Shown here: piece by piece, positions 34,451 to 42,933 of the stretch | Layout: the number at the start of each line of letters is the position of its first letter | Position numbering within the stretch: position 1 is the first letter of the stretch | NCBI GenBank assembly: GCA_003222535.1 | Contig: QHWJ01000353.1 | Coordinates: 1-47,831 of the forward strand | DNA: 47,831 bases | Reading direction: 5' to 3' | Source of the DNA: Acidobacteriota bacterium | GTDB lineage: Bacteria > Acidobacteriota > Vicinamibacteria > Vicinamibacterales > CAVVIG01 | The notes under the pieces: generated by a model | What the model saw: only the letters and a program-made list of their open reading frames with translations | Told to the model about the DNA's origin: nothing | The model's database searches: none | Position numbers and translations under genes: made by a program

Positions 34451-34987
34451 ATGTCCATTCCACGAGTTTTCGCTATCGCATCCGTCTGCGTGGTTCTCGC
34501 CTTCTCTGCGCGGACCCTCCGTGCCACGCCTCAGACGGCGCCGGCGACCGACGTCCTCCCAGCACTCCTGGCCGAAGTCCACGAGCTGCGGCTCGCGATG
34601 GAGCGATCTGCCACGGTCGCCCCGCGAGTTCAGCTCACGCTCGCGCGCCTGAACATTCAGGAGCAGCGAACCGTGGTCCTGAGCCGCCAGCTCGATCAGA
34701 TTCGCCAGGAGCAGGCCAACGCTTTGCTCGAGACGAAGAAGCTGTCGAGCGAGCTGGAGGACGTCCAGAAGGCGCTTCAAACGACTCTCGACGCGTCACA
34801 GCGAAGCGGATTGGAATTCGAGGAGCAGGGGCTGAAGCGCAAGCTCGGTCAACAGGCGGCCATCGAAGACCGTTTGCGCGGGCGCGAGGTCGACGCGGCA
34901 CAACTTCTGAGCGCCGAGCAGTCGCGGTGGATCGACCTCAATTCGAAGCTCGACGAGATCGAGCGGCTCCTCGGACCGGTTCGATAG
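34451..34987 (+). CDS. Exported coiled-coil protein
   Basis: This 178-residue protein has a signal peptide (MSIPRVFAIASVCVVLAFSARTLRA), cleaved near residue 25. A long helical coiled coil rich in Gln, Glu, Leu and Arg follows (for example LNIQEQRTVVLSRQLDQIRQ). It probably lies in the periplasm as an elongated dimer. I do not recognise the family. A second exported protein follows 26 bases later on the same strand, so the two may be co-transcribed. Confidence 0.7.
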   Translation: MSIPRVFAIASVCVVLAFSARTLRATPQTAPATDVLPALLAEVHELRLAMERSATVAPRVQLTLARLNIQEQRTVVLSRQLDQIRQEQANALLETKKLSSELEDVQKALQTTLDASQRSGLEFEEQGLKRKLGQQAAIEDRLRGREVDAAQLLSAEQSRWIDLNSKLDEIERLLGPVR

Positions 34988-35013
34988 GAATCGTGTGCGC
35001 GGGAGGCTTACAG

Positions 35014-35586
35014 ATGTGCCGACGGGGCGTCTTAATCGCCGTGGCGCTGTTGGTCGCGGGAGCGGCAATCGCGCCGGAGCAGCTTCTCGACGGCGAAAAG
35101 GCGCGCGAGGGACGGCAGCGTCCGCGCAGCTCGCAGCCAGGTTCGCGCCCGGGCGTCGCGTCCCTGCGTTTCCTCCTCGGCGACTGGGAAGCGATTGGCA
35201 CTCCAGCAGGCGAGAAGGGCGGCTTCACGTTCTCGCTCGGCGTACAGAATCGCGTGATGACGCGAACGAATTACGCCACCTATGACGCGCGCAATGGCCG
35301 CACGGCGTCGCGACACGACGACTTGATGGTCATCTACGAGGAAGGTGGACAGCTCAAAGCCGACTACTTCGACAGCGAAGAGCACGTCATTCGATATCTC
35401 GTCGAACCTCGCGGCGATTATAACGTCCTGTTCGTGAGCGACTCGAAGCCGTCGGACCCTCGCTATCGCCTCAGCTACAACGCGCGCGACGATGGCACGC
35501 TCGCCGGTCAATTCGAGATCGCCGCGCCGGGCACGCCGGACGCGTTCACACCGTACCTGTCGTGGACCGCGCGCAAGCGGCGGTAA
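35014..35586 (+). CDS. Exported hypothetical protein with lipocalin-like region
   Basis: This 190-residue protein starts at ATG 35014 after GGGAGG. It has a short hydrophobic leader (MCRRGVLIAVALLVAGAAIA). The mature part (LRFLLGDWEAIGTPAGEKGG, DDLMVIYEEGGQLKADYFD, YRLSYNARDDGTLAGQFEIA) is beta-rich and recalls small barrel proteins in which a LLGDW-like motif opens the domain. No catalytic residues are evident. It is probably co-transcribed with the coiled-coil gene upstream. Confidence 0.7.
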   Translation: MCRRGVLIAVALLVAGAAIAPEQLLDGEKAREGRQRPRSSQPGSRPGVASLRFLLGDWEAIGTPAGEKGGFTFSLGVQNRVMTRTNYATYDARNGRTASRHDDLMVIYEEGGQLKADYFDSEEHVIRYLVEPRGDYNVLFVSDSKPSDPRYRLSYNARDDGTLAGQFEIAAPGTPDAFTPYLSWTARKRR

Positions 35587-35602
35587 TTGCTCGGGAGAGT
35601 CT

Positions 35603-35966
35603 TCAGTGCGGTAACCGCGGCCGCAGATACGCATACGGCCAAGTACCCACGAGCGCGCTGGCAATGGCGACGACCATCACAGGTACGCCGGCTTCCATCA
35701 GCGCGACGAGCGGTCCCGGGCAGACGCCCGTCAACGCACAGCCGATGCCAAAGAGCGTGCCGCCAACCACGCACCTCAGACCGCTGCCTGGTCCTAGTTG
35801 CTTCGGCGCGAGGCCTATCGGTTCGCCGGCAGGCGCCTCGGAGGCGGAGGCGCCTGATGATTTCCATCGACGTTCCGGCGACGGCGATCGCCAAGGCGAT
35901 GATGCCGTACATGTGAAACGATCCGAAGCGGAACGTCTCCTGGATGCGGAACCACGAGATGACCTC
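35603..35966 (-). pseudogene. DUF6691 (YeeE/YedE-like) remnant
   Basis: Two frames together give a DUF6691-family membrane protein. The first reads EVISWFRIQETFRFGSF, then HMYGIIALAIAVAGTSMEII. After a shift near 35835 the other frame reads GEPIGLAPKQLGPG, then GTLFGIGCALTGVCPGPLVA and ends RPRLPH. The family's N-terminal first helix is missing, since a stop precedes the fragment at 35994-35996. Such proteins belong to YeeE/YedE-type sulfur-compound transport. The gene looks both truncated and frameshifted, so it is probably dead. Confidence 0.8.
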
Positions 35967-36008
35967 AGCCTGTTGTTCTCCGTTGCAGACTTGTCAACAT
36001 AGGCGGCC

Positions 36009-36956
36009 ATGAATCTTCCCGTCACACGCGCCGCCATCGAGCACATGTACACCGTGATCGCGCCGCAAATCCGCCGGACGCCGGTCGTCGAAGTTGCCGG
36101 CCGCGACCTCGGCGTGGCCGCCCGGCGCGTCACGCTCAAGCTCGAACAGCTTCAGCGGGCCGGATCATTCAAGACGCGCGGCGCCTTCGCGCACCTGCTC
36201 ACCCGCCGGATCCCGCGCGCGGGCGTCGTCGCGGCGTCAGGCGGCAATCACGGCGCGGCAGTGGCGTTCGCCGCGATGGAGCTCGAGACGCCGGCCAAGA
36301 TTTTCGTGCCGACGGTGTCTTCGCCCGCCAAGATCGCGCGGATCCGCTCCTACGGCGCCAATCTTGTCGTCGGCGGCGACCGCTACGCCGAGGCGCTGGC
36401 GGCGAGCGAATCGTGGGCGGAGCACTCGGGCGCGCTCCCCGTGCATGCCTTCGACCAGCCCGAGACGCTGCTCGGTCAGGGCACACTCGGTCTCGAGCTG
36501 ATGATGCAGGCGCCGGACACCGAGACGGTGATCGTCGCGGTCGGCGGCGGCGGATTGATCGGCGGCGTCGCCGCGTGGTGCGCGGGCGCGGTCCGCGTGG
36601 TCGGCGTCGAACCGGAAGGCGCGCCCACGCTGACCGAGGCCCTGAGAGCCGGCCGCCCGGTGGATGCGCCGACCGGCAGCATCGCGGCCGATTCGCTGGC
36701 GCCCCGCCGCGTCGGCGACCTGATGTTTCCGATCGCCCGGGCGCACGTCGAGCGCGTCGTTCTGGTGAGCGACGGCGCGATTCGCGCGGCGCAGAGCACG
36801 CTCTGGGAGGGACTGCGGGTCGTCGCCGAACCGGGAGGCGCCGCTGCATTTGCCGCGCTGCAGTCCGGCGCCTATGTCCCCGCACGCGACGAGCGCGTCG
36901 CCGTCGTCATCAGCGGCGGAAATACGGAACTCTCAACTCTCAACGCTCACCTCTGA
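36009..36956 (+). CDS. Threonine/serine dehydratase-like PLP enzyme
   Basis: This 315-residue protein is a fold-type II pyridoxal-phosphate enzyme. The cofactor lysine is Lys55 in AGSFKTRGAF, the substrate loop is ASGGNHGAAVAFAA and the phosphate-binding loop is VAVGGGGLIGG. It lacks the regulatory ACT domain of biosynthetic IlvA, so it fits catabolic threonine/serine dehydratases or serine racemase-like enzymes. It is intact and on its own. The next gene, on the other strand, is an amino-acid permease. Confidence 0.88.
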   Translation: MNLPVTRAAIEHMYTVIAPQIRRTPVVEVAGRDLGVAARRVTLKLEQLQRAGSFKTRGAFAHLLTRRIPRAGVVAASGGNHGAAVAFAAMELETPAKIFVPTVSSPAKIARIRSYGANLVVGGDRYAEALAASESWAEHSGALPVHAFDQPETLLGQGTLGLELMMQAPDTETVIVAVGGGGLIGGVAAWCAGAVRVVGVEPEGAPTLTEALRAGRPVDAPTGSIAADSLAPRRVGDLMFPIARAHVERVVLVSDGAIRAAQSTLWEGLRVVAEPGGAAAFAALQSGAYVPARDERVAVVISGGNTELSTLNAHL

Positions 36957-37019
36957 CGGCGTTGAGCGTTGAGCCTTGAGACTTGAGCCTTGAGACAGCT
37001 CGATGCTCACGCTCGAGAC
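36930..37019. repeat. Stuttering inverted repeat between dehydratase and permease
   Basis: CTCTCAACTCTCAACGCTCA and GTTGAGCGTTGAGCCTTGAG words face each other around the dehydratase stop codon and before the convergent permease end. They can form a hairpin suited to ending transcription from both sides. Confidence 0.6.
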
Positions 37020-38306
37020 TCAACGGTCAACAGGCACAGCTGAGCGCGTCGCATACAAAACTCCGCCTGCAGCGAGCGCCGCGAGTCCGCCGAGCAGCTG
37101 CTCGCGCGTTGCGCCCGCGGCGATCGCAAGCGACACGACGATCGCGAGCGTCGGCACCACCGGCCCCAGCGGCGCCACGAAGGATGCCGGCTTCACGACC
37201 TCCACGAACCGGGGCGAGCGGAGCCTGAGCGTTGCGGCGGAGACGCCCGTGTAGGTGACCAGCCGCGCGAGCGCGCTGACGACCGCGAGCCTGGCGAACG
37301 AGCCGGTCAGCGCGAGCACGACCGCAACGACAGACGTGAAGATCACGGCATTGGCGGGCGTTCGGAAGCGCGGGTGGATGCGGCCGAAGAACGCCGGCAG
37401 CTCGCCATGCTCGGCGAGCGCGAACAGCATCCGCGATCCGCTCAACACCTGGCCGGCGTTGTTGCCGGTCATCGAGATCACGGAACCGACTCCGACGAGC
37501 AGCGCCCCGATCGACCCGAGCAACACCGCCGCCGCATCGGCAATCGGCGTGCTGTGCGCCGGCAGATCCGGCAGCAGACCCTGCGCGACCACCTGCGCGA
37601 GCGTCATCACGCCCATCACCGCCAGGATCGTCAGAACGAGCGCGAACGGTACATGCCGGCGTGGGTCGACCGCCTCTCCCGCAGGCACCGGGACGACGTC
37701 GTACCCGCCGTACACGAAAATCATCAGCAGCGCCGCCGCCGAGAATTGGCCGAGCGTCACCGCCGGCAGCGTCGTCAAGGCCGTGCCGTCCACGTAGCGG
37801 AGGCCGACGACGATGAAGAGGGCAAGCGGCAGCAGCTTTCCGATCGTCAATGCGTTGACCAGCCACGCGCTCTGGCGGATGCCGCGCACGTTCACCCAGG
37901 TCAGCGCCGCGGTGACGCCGAGGAGCAGCAGCGTCCGTGGCCAGCCGGCGGTGACGGCCTGCCAGTAGTAGCCGAGCGCCACCGCGATGCCGGCCATCAC
38001 GCTCGCCTGACTGGCGGCGCGCGTGAACCATTGCATCCATCCGACCTCGAACGCGACGAACCGCCCGAACGCCGCGCGCGTATAGAGATACGGTCCACCG
38101 GTGCTCTCGAAGCGGCTGCCGGCTTCCGCGAAGCACAGCGCGACGGTGAGCGATGCGAGCCCCATCAGCACGAAAGCGATCGGGCTCCAGGCGCCGATCT
38201 CGGCGGCCACCTGCGACGGCATCAGAAAGATGGCGCCGCCGATGACCTGATTGATCCCGATCGCGGTGAGATCCCAGCGCCCGAGCGCGCGTCGCAACGT
38301 GAGCAT
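37020..38306 (-). CDS. APC-family amino-acid permease
   Basis: This 428-residue inner-membrane protein has about twelve hydrophobic helices. The APC-family opening is WDLTAIGINQVIGGAIFLMP, and GSRFESTGGPYLYTRAAFGR marks helices 2-3. It probably imports an amino acid by proton symport or exchange. Substrate class cannot be read from the sequence. The neighbour is a threonine/serine dehydratase-like gene, convergent with it. ATG 38306 sits at the family's usual start. Confidence 0.9.
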   Translation of the reverse strand: MLTLRRALGRWDLTAIGINQVIGGAIFLMPSQVAAEIGAWSPIAFVLMGLASLTVALCFAEAGSRFESTGGPYLYTRAAFGRFVAFEVGWMQWFTRAASQASVMAGIAVALGYYWQAVTAGWPRTLLLLGVTAALTWVNVRGIRQSAWLVNALTIGKLLPLALFIVVGLRYVDGTALTTLPAVTLGQFSAAALLMIFVYGGYDVVPVPAGEAVDPRRHVPFALVLTILAVMGVMTLAQVVAQGLLPDLPAHSTPIADAAAVLLGSIGALLVGVGSVISMTGNNAGQVLSGSRMLFALAEHGELPAFFGRIHPRFRTPANAVIFTSVVAVVLALTGSFARLAVVSALARLVTYTGVSAATLRLRSPRFVEVVKPASFVAPLGPVVPTLAIVVSLAIAAGATREQLLGGLAALAAGGVLYATRSAVPVDR

Positions 38307-38338
38307 GCCCGGCCAGTTGTATCATGACGATCGGCTGC

Positions 38339-38457
38339 GCGAAGGCTTCAGCCGAGCGGCGAGAACGTAGGGCACCGCTTTAGCGGTGCCTCGGCCCCCG
38401 TAGAGCGAAGGCTTCAGCCGAGCGGCGAGACGTCGCGCGCAGGCTTCAAGCGAGCGA
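38339..38457. repeat. Direct 26-base repeats plus a GGCACCGCT palindrome
   Basis: GCGAAGGCTTCAGCCGAGCG begins each of two 26-base copies at 38339-38364 and 38405-38430, and a degenerate third lies at 38437-38457. Between them is GGCACCGCTTTAGCGGTGCC, a perfect palindrome that recurs in the array at 39653-39849. No gene lies in 38307-38463. Confidence 0.75.
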
Positions 38458-38463
38458 CCCTGC

Positions 38464-39597
38464 ATGCACACGACGCTTCCCCGGCGCTTTTACGCCGACC
38501 CGGCTTTCTATCGCGCCGAGCTCGAGCGCTTCTACTTTCAACGCTGGATCTGCGCCGGCCGCGCCGATCACATTCCGGAGGCCGGCGATTACTTCACCCG
38601 CACGCTCGGCGACGAAAGCGTCATCGTCACGCGCGACCGGGCGGGCGCGATTCATGCGCTGTTCAACGTCTGCCGCCATCGCGGCACCCGTCTGTGCGAG
38701 CAGGCCGAAGGTCATTTCGTGGAGCGCATCCAGTGCCCGTATCACACCTGGACGTACGATCTCGAAGGACGACTGATCGCCGCTCCGCACATGCCGCCCG
38801 GCTTTCGCAAGGACGACTACCCGCTGCATCGCGCCGGCTGCGACGTCTGGGACGGCCATATCTTTGTGTATCTCGGTCCAGCCGCTCCCGCCCTCCCTGC
38901 CCTTCCCGCCTCTCCTGCCCCTTCCGGCGTTCCTGTCCTACCTGCCCTTCGTGATCAGCTCGCCGACCTCCCGACGCGCTTTGCGCCATGGGAGATGGGG
39001 GATCTGCGCCTGGGCCGGCGGATCGTGTACGACGTGAAGGCGAACTGGAAGCTCGTCGTCCTCAACTACAACGAGTGCCTGCATTGCCCGAATCTGCATC
39101 CGGCCCTGAACAAGCTGCATCACTATCTCGACGCCGAGAACGTCGCACCCACGGCGTGCTACTGCGGCGGCGCGATGGGCTTCAGAGACGGCGTCGAGAC
39201 GATGAGCATGGACGGCAAGCGCCGGCGCGAGTATCTGCCCGGCCTGAACGAGGCGCAGCGGCGGCAGGTGAGCTACTTTGCGGTCTATCCAAATCTGCTG
39301 CTCAGCCTGCATCCCGACTACATGATGACGCACACACTCTGGCCACGCGCCCACGACCGCTCCGAGATCATCTGCGAGTGGCACTTCCATCCGTCCGAGC
39401 TCGCGCGGCCCGACTTCGATGCGGACGATGTCGTGGAGTTCTGGGACCTGACGAATCGGCAGGACTGGTGGATCTCCGAGCAGTCTCAGGCAGGAATCAG
39501 CTCGCGCATGTATGAGCCTGGACCGTACTCAGAACGCGAAGAGCTGCTCTGGAGCTTCGACGACATTGTCCGGCGCGAAGCGGAGCGGCACCTCTGA
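38464..39597 (+). CDS. Rieske-type ring-hydroxylating oxygenase alpha subunit
   Basis: This 377-residue protein has the Rieske [2Fe-2S] site in VCRHRGTRLCE (Cys-X-His) and QCPYHTWTYDL (Cys-X2-His). The mononuclear iron ligands are in NYNECLHCPNLHPAL, which resembles the E..H..H arrangement. It would insert oxygen into an aromatic or N-methyl substrate with a separate reductase, which is not nearby. Residues about 139-165 (APALPALPASPAPSGVPVLP) form a Pro-Ala-rich insert encoded by a CTGCCC-type stuttering DNA repeat. The intact length and motifs suggest it is still active. Confidence 0.88.
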   Translation: MHTTLPRRFYADPAFYRAELERFYFQRWICAGRADHIPEAGDYFTRTLGDESVIVTRDRAGAIHALFNVCRHRGTRLCEQAEGHFVERIQCPYHTWTYDLEGRLIAAPHMPPGFRKDDYPLHRAGCDVWDGHIFVYLGPAAPALPALPASPAPSGVPVLPALRDQLADLPTRFAPWEMGDLRLGRRIVYDVKANWKLVVLNYNECLHCPNLHPALNKLHHYLDAENVAPTACYCGGAMGFRDGVETMSMDGKRRREYLPGLNEAQRRQVSYFAVYPNLLLSLHPDYMMTHTLWPRAHDRSEIICEWHFHPSELARPDFDADDVVEFWDLTNRQDWWISEQSQAGISSRMYEPGPYSEREELLWSFDDIVRREAERHL

Positions 39598-39609
39598 TCA
39601 AAACGGAGC

Positions 39610-39849
39610 GGCACCTCTAAAGAGGTGCCCTACGGATGAGAGGAGCACTCGTACGTAGGGCGCCGCTTCAGCGGTGCCCCAGCCGTGCCCGAACGTAGGG
39701 CGCCGCTTCAGCGGTGCCCGGCCGTGCCCGAACGTAGGGCGCCGCTTTAGCGGTGCCTCGGCTGTGCCCGAACCGAGGGCGCCCGCTTCAGCGGTGCCTC
39801 GGCCGTGCCCGGACGAAGGGCGCCGCTTCAGCGGTGCCTCGGCCGTGCG
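39610..39849. repeat. Five-copy 40-base palindromic repeat array
   Basis: Units begin at 39653, 39693, 39732, 39772 and 39813, a period of 39-41 bases. Each holds GGGCGCCGCTTCAGCGGTGC, an imperfect palindrome, joined by a short linker GCCGTGCCCG. A different perfect palindrome GGCACCTCTAAAGAGGTGCC lies just before (39610-39629). The array ends 15 bases before the start of the P5C dehydrogenase gene, so it occupies that gene's leader. No unique spacers are present. Confidence 0.85.
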
Positions 39850-39864
39850 CTAAACTGACAGGCT

Positions 39865-41508
39865 ATGTCTTTCCCGATTGCCGCCTTCAATGGTCACCGG
39901 CGCGTGCCCGCTCCCGTCAACGAACCGATCCGCTCCTACGCGCCGGGATCGCCCGAGCGCGCCTCTGTCAAGGCGCGACTCAAAGCCATGGCCGCCGAGA
40001 AGATCGTGATGCCGCTCATCATCGGCGGCAAGGAAGTGAAAACCGGCGTTTGCAGCCAGTCGGTGATGCCTCACGATCACCGGCACGTGCTCGGCGAGTA
40101 CCACAAGGCCGCCGAGCAGCACGTTGTGCAGGCGATCGACGCCGCGGCTGGAGCGCGGAAGGAATGGGCGAACTGGTCGTTCGACGATCGCGCTGCCGTG
40201 ATCCTGAAGGCGGCCGAGCTGCTCACGACCTCATGGCGCGACACGATCAACGCCGCGACGATGCTCGGTCAGTCGAAGACGGTGTTCCAGGCCGAAATCG
40301 ATTCGGCCTGCGAGATCATCGACTTCTGGCGCTTCAACGCGCATTACGCCAAGGAGCTCCTCGAGGAGCAGCCGCTCAGCGACCACACGATGTGGAATCA
40401 GCTCGAGTACCGCGGCCTGGAAGGGTTCGTCTACGCCGTCACCCCGTTCAACTTCACTTCGATCGCCGCCAACCTGCCGACGGCCCCCGCTCTGATGGGC
40501 AACACGGTCGTCTGGAAACCTGCGTCGAGTGCGATGTACTCCGCGTACCACCTGATGAAGCTGTACGAAGCTGCCGGCATGCCGCCCGGCGTCATCAACT
40601 TCGTCGCGGGCGACGCGCCGATGATCTCGAAGGTCCTGCTCTCGCACCGCGACCTCGCCGGCGTGCACTTTACCGGCAGCACTGAAGTGTTCAACGACAT
40701 GTGGAAGACGATCGGCGCCTCCATGTCCACGTACCGCTCCTACCCGCGCATCGTCGGCGAGACGGGAGGGAAGGATTTCGTCGTCGCCCATCCGTCGGCG
40801 GACGTCGATGCGCTCGCCGTCGCGATCGTGCGGGGTGGATTCGAGTTTCAGGGACAGAAGTGCTCGGCCGTGAGCCGCGTTTATATCCCGAGATCGATCT
40901 GGGACGGGGTGCGCGACCGGATGGTCGCCATGATCGACGACATCGGGATGGGCGACATCCAGGATTTCAGCAATTTCATGGGCGCCGTCATCGACAGGCG
41001 CGCGTTCGACAAGATCAGCGAGTACGTCGGGCACGCGCGCGGCAAGGCGAAGATCGTCGCCGGCGGCAAGGTGGACGGCAGCAACGGCTACTTCGTCAGC
41101 CCGACGCTCGTCGAGACCGGCGACCCGGCATACCGGCTGCTCTGCGAAGAAATCTTCGGGCCGATCGTCACCGCGTACGTGTACGACGATGCGAAGTGGG
41201 CGGAAACGCTGCAGGTGGTGGATTCGACGTCGCCGTACGCGCTGACCGGCGCGGTGTTCGCGCAGGATCGGCGGGCGATCGTCGACGCGACATCGGCGTT
41301 AAGGCACGCGGCCGGTAACTTCTACATCAACGACAAGCCGACGGGCGCCGTCGTCGGCCAGCAGCCGTTCGGCGGCGCGCGGGCGTCGGGCACGAACGAC
41401 AAAGCCGGGTCGAAGCTGAACCTGACGCGGTGGGTGAGCGCGCGCACGGTCAAGGAAAACTTCAACCCGCCGAAGGATTATCGGTACCCGTTCATGAACG
41501 AGGCGTGA
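39865..41508 (+). CDS. pruA: L-glutamate gamma-semialdehyde (P5C) dehydrogenase
   Basis: This 547-residue enzyme oxidises glutamate semialdehyde to glutamate with NAD+ in proline and arginine breakdown. It has the ALDH4-type N-terminus NEPIRSYAPGSPERASVKA, YAVTPFNFTSIAANLPTAP near the NAD site, GETGGKDFVVAHPSAD and the catalytic Cys in GQKCSAVSR. Length and end (SARTVKENFNPPKDYRYP) match the family. It is the mono-functional form with no PutA fusion. Proline dehydrogenase is not in the window. The leader is a repeat array. Confidence 0.95.
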   Translation: MSFPIAAFNGHRRVPAPVNEPIRSYAPGSPERASVKARLKAMAAEKIVMPLIIGGKEVKTGVCSQSVMPHDHRHVLGEYHKAAEQHVVQAIDAAAGARKEWANWSFDDRAAVILKAAELLTTSWRDTINAATMLGQSKTVFQAEIDSACEIIDFWRFNAHYAKELLEEQPLSDHTMWNQLEYRGLEGFVYAVTPFNFTSIAANLPTAPALMGNTVVWKPASSAMYSAYHLMKLYEAAGMPPGVINFVAGDAPMISKVLLSHRDLAGVHFTGSTEVFNDMWKTIGASMSTYRSYPRIVGETGGKDFVVAHPSADVDALAVAIVRGGFEFQGQKCSAVSRVYIPRSIWDGVRDRMVAMIDDIGMGDIQDFSNFMGAVIDRRAFDKISEYVGHARGKAKIVAGGKVDGSNGYFVSPTLVETGDPAYRLLCEEIFGPIVTAYVYDDAKWAETLQVVDSTSPYALTGAVFAQDRRAIVDATSALRHAAGNFYINDKPTGAVVGQQPFGGARASGTNDKAGSKLNLTRWVSARTVKENFNPPKDYRYPFMNEA

Positions 41509-41534
41509 TGATCCTGGGAAGAAACACGACATTC

Positions 41535-41596
41535 AACGCAGAACACGCGGAAACACCTTGAGCAGTTTTCTCTGCGGGTTCCGCGGTTTCTGCGTT
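41535..41596. terminator. Convergent-gene hairpin
   Basis: The 18-base arms 41535-41552 (AACGCAGAA...) and 41579-41596 pair at 16 of 18 positions. They lie between the convergent pruA and GcvT-like genes and probably act as a bidirectional terminator or belong to a repeat family. No T-run is seen. Confidence 0.55.
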
Positions 41597-41654
41597 GTAC
41601 GTGATTTCTTCACGGGCTCTGCAGGCCTGTCCGCGCCCGAGGATCATCGCACGG

Positions 41655-42854
41655 TCACGCAATTGGCATCGCCGTTTTTCGCGGCGGATTGAAGAACGGC
41701 GTCCTGACCACCGTCGCCGGCGCGCGGTGGCGCACCGCTTCGACGGTGACCTCGACCTCCAGCGCGGTTCCCTCGGCGAAGTGAGGCGCCGCAATCGTCG
41801 CGAGCGCGATCAGCTTCTTCAACACCGGCGACCAGGTCGTCGTCGTCGCGCGCCCGACCTGGCCGCCGTTCCTGTAAACCGGAACCGCGGCGCGCGACGC
41901 CGCGGCCGACATCTGCGGCGCCAGGCCGAGGTCGTCGTACAGCTTCTCCACCGCCGGCCAGTCGATCTCGAGCCCGACGATCAGCCGGGCCGGGCCGCGG
42001 CGACGCTCCGCGACGAGCGCGCTGCGACCGACGAACGGCCGATTCTCGAGTTGCACGAGCCGTCCGAGGCCCATCTCGAGCGGCGTGTAGGTCTGCGACG
42101 GGATGAGCGCCTTCTTGCAGCCGTGGAAATCGACGTCGATCAGCAGGAGGCCCGCCTCGACGCGTGCGACGTCGAGCGCGAGCATGCCGACGGGGTGGAT
42201 GTCGAACGCGCGCCCCCCAATCATCAGAGCGTCCCAGACGTCGATCGCGCGGTTCCACGGCATCCAGATCTCGTAGCCGAGATCGCCCGTGTAGCCGGTC
42301 CGCGAGATGTCGACCGGCACGCCGGCAATCGTGCCGCGCGCCATGCGGAAGTACTTCAGGCCGGCGACGTCGGCGTCGGCCACGGCGGCAAGCAGGCGGG
42401 CCGACGTGGGACCCTGCAACGCGAGGGCGGCGACCTGTTCCGAGATGTCGTCGATCGCGACGTCGAGGCCGATCGCGTTCTGCCTGAGCCACCGCAGGCT
42501 GGGATCCGCGGCGGTCCAGCGGAACGTGTCCTCCGACACACGCGTCACCGTTCCGTCGTCGATCACCTTGCCACGTTCATCGCACCACGGCGTGTAGCAG
42601 ACCTGGCCGACCGCGAGCTTGAAGGCGTCGCGCGTGATCACCCGATCGACGAGCTTCACGGCATCGCGTCCGCTCACGCGGTACTTGAACAGCGGCGACA
42701 CGTCGATCAGCGCCGATGCGTTGCGGATCGCGTTGTACTCGTGCTCGTGGTGCGCCTCGTACGCGCTCACCGCGTAGTAGCCCGACCACTCGCGATAGTT
42801 CAGGCTCTCGCACAACTGAAACGTGCGGTCGTGGACGGCGGTGCCGATCGGCAT
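41655..42854 (-). CDS. GcvT-like aminomethyltransferase
   Basis: This 399-residue protein has the GcvT fold that transfers a one-carbon unit from an aminomethyl donor to tetrahydrofolate. Recognisable blocks are SALIDVSPLFKYRVSGRDA, ALQGPTSARLL, ISRTGYTGDLGYEIWMP and MLALDVARVEAGLLLIDVDF. Its form is closer to dimethylglycine/sarcosine-type paralogs than to the housekeeping GcvT, since no glycine-cleavage genes are near. It may act on an N-methylated amine produced in the neighbourhood, possibly by the Rieske enzyme, which is inference. Confidence 0.85.
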   Translation of the reverse strand: MPIGTAVHDRTFQLCESLNYREWSGYYAVSAYEAHHEHEYNAIRNASALIDVSPLFKYRVSGRDAVKLVDRVITRDAFKLAVGQVCYTPWCDERGKVIDDGTVTRVSEDTFRWTAADPSLRWLRQNAIGLDVAIDDISEQVAALALQGPTSARLLAAVADADVAGLKYFRMARGTIAGVPVDISRTGYTGDLGYEIWMPWNRAIDVWDALMIGGRAFDIHPVGMLALDVARVEAGLLLIDVDFHGCKKALIPSQTYTPLEMGLGRLVQLENRPFVGRSALVAERRRGPARLIVGLEIDWPAVEKLYDDLGLAPQMSAAASRAAVPVYRNGGQVGRATTTTWSPVLKKLIALATIAAPHFAEGTALEVEVTVEAVRHRAPATVVRTPFFNPPRKTAMPIA

Positions 42855-42933
42855 CGGGGAATTATACGCAGGCAGGAGGGGCGGGACGGGCAGGATAGGA
42901 CGGAGAACATGTGCGCGTCATAGAATCTTCGTC

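Noticed and set aside
39653-39849. CRISPR array
   Set aside because: Units are directly adjacent with no unique spacers, each is palindromic, and no cas genes are present.
39753-40685. Plus-strand frame overlapping the repeat array and pruA
   Set aside because: It starts in repeats and is out of frame with the conserved P5C dehydrogenase.
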